Shown here piece after piece: positions 29,956 through 32,283 of a DNA stretch of 32,283 nucleotides (positions are counted from its first letter, which is position 1; each line of letters begins with the position of its first letter). The notes under the pieces are model-generated. The model did not search any database. It was not told the DNA's origin and worked only from the letters and a program-made list of their open reading frames with translations. The DNA lies in the NCBI GenBank assembly GCA_964560135.1, contig CAZLKN010000034.1, positions 1-32,283 of the forward strand, read 5' to 3'. This DNA is from CAZLKN01 sp964560135. Lineage in GTDB: Bacteria > Actinomycetota > JAICYB01. The translations under genes and the position numbers were made by a program.

Positions 29956-32121
29956 CTACGGCTCCGGCGTCGCAGTCGACGTGGGAGCCGGCGTCGGTGA
30001 GGGTGACGGCTCGCCCGGGGTCGGTCGGGGCGTCGCCGACGGCGCGGGTGTCGGTGAGATCGTGGGCTCCGGGCTCGTGGTCGGAGACGGCGTCGGCTCC
30101 GGTGTGGGCGTCGGGGCCTCGGTCGGATCCGGGGTGGGGTCCAGCCGCCGCAGGCCGAGGTCGTCCGGGGACGTCACGGGGATCCGTTCGACGGGCAGCC
30201 CCCGTACGGCCTCCCGCATGTAGCCGGCGAAGATCCGAGCCGGAAGCGAGCCCCCGGTGACGGGGCGGCCGTCGACGTCGGCCATCGGGATATCGCCCTC
30301 CGGGTGGCCGACCCAGACCGCGGTCGTGAGCTGCGGGACGAACCCGACGAACCACGCGTTGCCGTGGTCGTCGGTGGTTCCGGTCTTCCCGGCCACCGGG
30401 CGGCCGATCGCAGCACCTCGCCCGGTCCCCCGGCGCACGACATCCACGAGAGCGGAGTTGAGCACACCGACCTCCGTCCGGGTGAACACACGACTGGCCT
30501 CCGGCTCATCCCGCTCGAAGAGCACCCGTCCGCGGCGGTCGGTGATCCGCGTAACCGCGTACGGTGGGGCGTGGCGACCTCCTGCGGCGAAGGTGGCATA
30601 GGCCGCAGCCATCTCCAATGGTGTCACGCCGCGTGGGAGGCCACCGAGGGCCAGGGCGCACACCGCGGGCTCCACCTCCGTTGACGAGATACCCGCACGG
30701 CGGGCGGCGTCAGCGGTACCGTCGGGGCCGATCTCTGCCACGAGCCTCGCGAACACGACATTCACCGACCGCACCAGTGCCTCATGGACCGGGATCGAGG
30801 CCGCCGGTGCGTCCCCTTCGTAGTTGGAGACCTCCCATCGCTCTCCATCGCAGTTGACGGCGGCCGGGGAGTCCGCGTCGATCTGTGATCGAGGGTCGAT
30901 TCCATCCCCGATCATCGACAGATAGGCGAACGGCTTGAAGGCCGATCCCGCCTGCCGGCGCCCCCTCGATACGAGATCGAATTCGATCTGGTCATCCGAC
31001 GACACCAGGTAAGCGCGGATCGCCCCCTCGCCGGGCTCCACCGACACTACCGCGGCTGCGGGGCCCTCGGACCCTTCGAGGGTAGAGGTGGTCGCATCGT
31101 GGGCCGAGCGCTGCATCGTCGCGTCCAGTGTGGTCTCGATGGTGAGCCCACCCGTCCGCCGGATCAGACGTGCCCGGCTCCGCTCATCGCCCCCGAGTTC
31201 GCGGAGCCCGATCACTTCCCGCTCCACGCGGTCGAGGAAGTGCGGAGCGGTCCCGGCCCGCAGGGTGCGGGTGGCGGGCACGATGTCCATCGTCTCGGTG
31301 GTTGCGGTCCGGTGCGTCTCAGCGTCGATCCACTCCTGCTTGCGCATCGCATCGAGCACCTGGTCCCTGCGCTCGACCACCGCCTGAGGTTCCTTCCTCG
31401 GATCGAGTCCCTCAGGCTCCCGGATCTTCCCGGCGAGTGCGGCAGCCTGGGCAACCGACAGCTCGTGGGCGGGCACGTCGAAGAACGCCTCAGCCGCTAC
31501 GCCGATGCCCCAGGCCCCCTGACCGAAGTTCACCTGGTCGAGATACCGCTCGAGCAGCTCGTCCTTGCTGTAACGGCGTTCCAGACGTGCCGCGTAGAGC
31601 ACCTCCCGTACCTTCCGGAAGATGTTGCGGTCCGACCCCGTGTGGTTGAGCTTGGCCAGCTGCTGGGTGATCGTGCTCCCGCCCTCCAGCCTGTGCTTGC
31701 GCACGGTGTTCACGGCGGCCCGCACGACAGCCGCCGGATCGACACCCGCGTGGTCGTAGAACCGGGCGTCCTCGGCCGCCAGGACGGCATGCACGACATG
31801 CTGCGGGAGCCGGTCGAGGGCCACCTCCTCCCGCTCCTCGGAACCGAGCGCGCCGACCTCCTCCCCGTTGCGGTCCACGACCACAGATCGCTCGGGCAGG
31901 TCGTCGAAACCGGACACATCCGGCATGAACGGGGTCACCGCCAGAAAGAACACGTTGCTGGCGGCGACGCTGACGGCGTGACGAACGGGTGCCAGCGCAG
32001 CGATCGACAGGACGGCGACGACCGCCGCGATGACGAGCACGCCCGTCCGGGTCCGCATCTCGTCCAGCATCCGCCGAGCCGCGGACCCCCAAGGGCTCTG
32101 ATTTCGCTGAGGAAGATCCAT
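29956..32121 (-). CDS. Class A penicillin-binding protein (transglycosylase/transpeptidase)
   Basis: About 721 residues. The start is uncertain: ATG 32121 is used, with TTG 32157 and ATG 32070 also possible; none has a clear Shine-Dalgarno. A short basic cytoplasmic part and one membrane helix (GVLVIAAVVAVLSIAAL) lead to the GT51 transglycosylase (EDARFYDHAGVD with the catalytic Glu, GGSTITQQLAK, RKVREVLYAARLE). The penicillin-binding transpeptidase follows, with all motifs: AGSAFKP (Ser nucleophile and Lys), SVNVVFA and GKTGTT. It polymerises and cross-links peptidoglycan outside the membrane. The C-terminus is a Pro/Thr-rich tail of about 60 residues (TPTPEPTPSPTTSPEP...), perhaps a wall spacer. 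It is about 100 nt upstream of the DsrE-led operon on the same strand. Confidence 0.92.
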   Translation of the reverse strand: MDLPQRNQSPWGSAARRMLDEMRTRTGVLVIAAVVAVLSIAALAPVRHAVSVAASNVFFLAVTPFMPDVSGFDDLPERSVVVDRNGEEVGALGSEEREEVALDRLPQHVVHAVLAAEDARFYDHAGVDPAAVVRAAVNTVRKHRLEGGSTITQQLAKLNHTGSDRNIFRKVREVLYAARLERRYSKDELLERYLDQVNFGQGAWGIGVAAEAFFDVPAHELSVAQAAALAGKIREPEGLDPRKEPQAVVERRDQVLDAMRKQEWIDAETHRTATTETMDIVPATRTLRAGTAPHFLDRVEREVIGLRELGGDERSRARLIRRTGGLTIETTLDATMQRSAHDATTSTLEGSEGPAAAVVSVEPGEGAIRAYLVSSDDQIEFDLVSRGRRQAGSAFKPFAYLSMIGDGIDPRSQIDADSPAAVNCDGERWEVSNYEGDAPAASIPVHEALVRSVNVVFARLVAEIGPDGTADAARRAGISSTEVEPAVCALALGGLPRGVTPLEMAAAYATFAAGGRHAPPYAVTRITDRRGRVLFERDEPEASRVFTRTEVGVLNSALVDVVRRGTGRGAAIGRPVAGKTGTTDDHGNAWFVGFVPQLTTAVWVGHPEGDIPMADVDGRPVTGGSLPARIFAGYMREAVRGLPVERIPVTSPDDLGLRRLDPTPDPTEAPTPTPEPTPSPTTSPEPTISPTPAPSATPRPTPGEPSPSPTPAPTSTATPEP

Positions 32122-32179
32122 GTGCAGTGATGCATGCCCAGACGATCGCCCACCCAACCATCGGGTGAGTCCCAGCGAG

Positions 32180-32283
32180 CTACGCGCGGGGCGGGAGCTT
32201 CCGTTCGAGCCGGTCGCCGGGCTGCAGCTCCATGACGTCCCCGGCGATCCCGATGCTGATGGGGTCCGCCGGCGAGGGGCGGC
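32180..32283 (-). CDS. C-terminal end of an unidentified minus-strand gene
   Basis: The last 33 or so codons of a frame that enters from the right edge and stops at TAG (32180-32182). It reads ADPISIGIAGDVMELQPGDR, then LERKLPPRA. It looks coding (regular, no stops, GC-rich third positions), but too little is visible to name a family. Confidence 0.4.
   Translation of the reverse strand, partial: RPSPADPISIGIAGDVMELQPGDRLERKLPPRA

Noticed and set aside
29852..30355. Long N-terminal extension of the DsrE-like frame into the PBP gene
   Set aside because: The extension is antisense-like, Arg/Pro-rich shadow sequence within the PBP tail. A GTG with a good AAGGAGAG site starts the conserved domain at 29851.
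24480..32283. The whole right part as an integrative element carrying the selenoprotein operon
   Set aside because: No second attachment site, replication, mobilisation or phage genes are visible to the right. The PBP and sigma operon look chromosomal and the frameshifted thioesterase follows the integrase directly, so element borders cannot be set.

Overview
The window is high-GC DNA from an actinobacterium, probably a poorly characterised or metagenome-derived lineage. The signs are GC-rich codon use, Shine-Dalgarno starts mixed with starts only 6-7 nt after a -10 element (leaderless mRNAs), a Gram-positive-type LexA box (GAAC-N4-GTTC), an FHA/Ser-Thr kinase pair, and many GTG starts. One run of exactly 100 Ns (20300-20399) is a scaffold gap. 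Genus and species cannot be read from the sequence.

Layout. (1) 1-700: the promoter and 5' 31 nt of an initiator tRNA gene, joined abruptly to the C-terminal half of a thiolase. (2) 849-6494: a secreted MBG/RCC1-repeat protein, facing a translationally coupled FHA-HTH regulator and a Ser/Thr kinase-STAND ATPase-TPR protein. (3) 6713-9540: two toxin-antitoxin modules (Phd/RelE-like; Phd-type/VapC, the VapC probably starting at CTG), then decayed DNA with a PIN-domain relic and a multiply frameshifted thiolase. (4) 9547-13092: a Crp/Fnr regulator, a choice-of-anchor L secreted protein and three small minus-strand genes. (5) 13389-20896: a same-strand series of secreted proteins (Ig-like, two PD40-type beta-propellers, a parallel beta-helix and an ASH-type tail). 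Several end in a related C-terminal beta domain, and one propeller carries an SGNH esterase domain whose catalytic residues are replaced. (6) 21218-24106: a class III cyclase-STAND-TPR protein, the counterpart of the kinase-STAND protein. (7) 24234-25865: intact tRNA-fMet, terminator, phased TGGGACA repeats, a LexA-type box and a tyrosine recombinase with an added winged-helix tail. (8) 25877-26652: a frameshifted hot-dog thioesterase-like gene. (9) 29851-26734 (minus): a compact operon, described below. (10) 32121-29956 (minus): a class A penicillin-binding protein, then the edge of one more minus-strand gene.

The most striking content is the minus-strand operon: DsrE-like protein, methyltransferase, ABM-like small protein, ECF sigma factor, zinc-finger anti-sigma factor, methyltransferase. 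Both ArsM-like methyltransferases are interrupted by an in-frame TGA at the same place, just before an AGAL motif where relatives are expected to carry a conserved cysteine. In both, the frame continues to a normal C-terminus. Both TGAs are followed at the right distance by a hairpin with a 5-nt CGUGY loop, resembling a bacterial SECIS element. The best explanation is two selenocysteine-containing methyltransferases in a sigma/anti-sigma-controlled, probably metalloid- or redox-responsive operon. The selenocysteine machinery itself (selA, selB, selC, selD) is not in this window.
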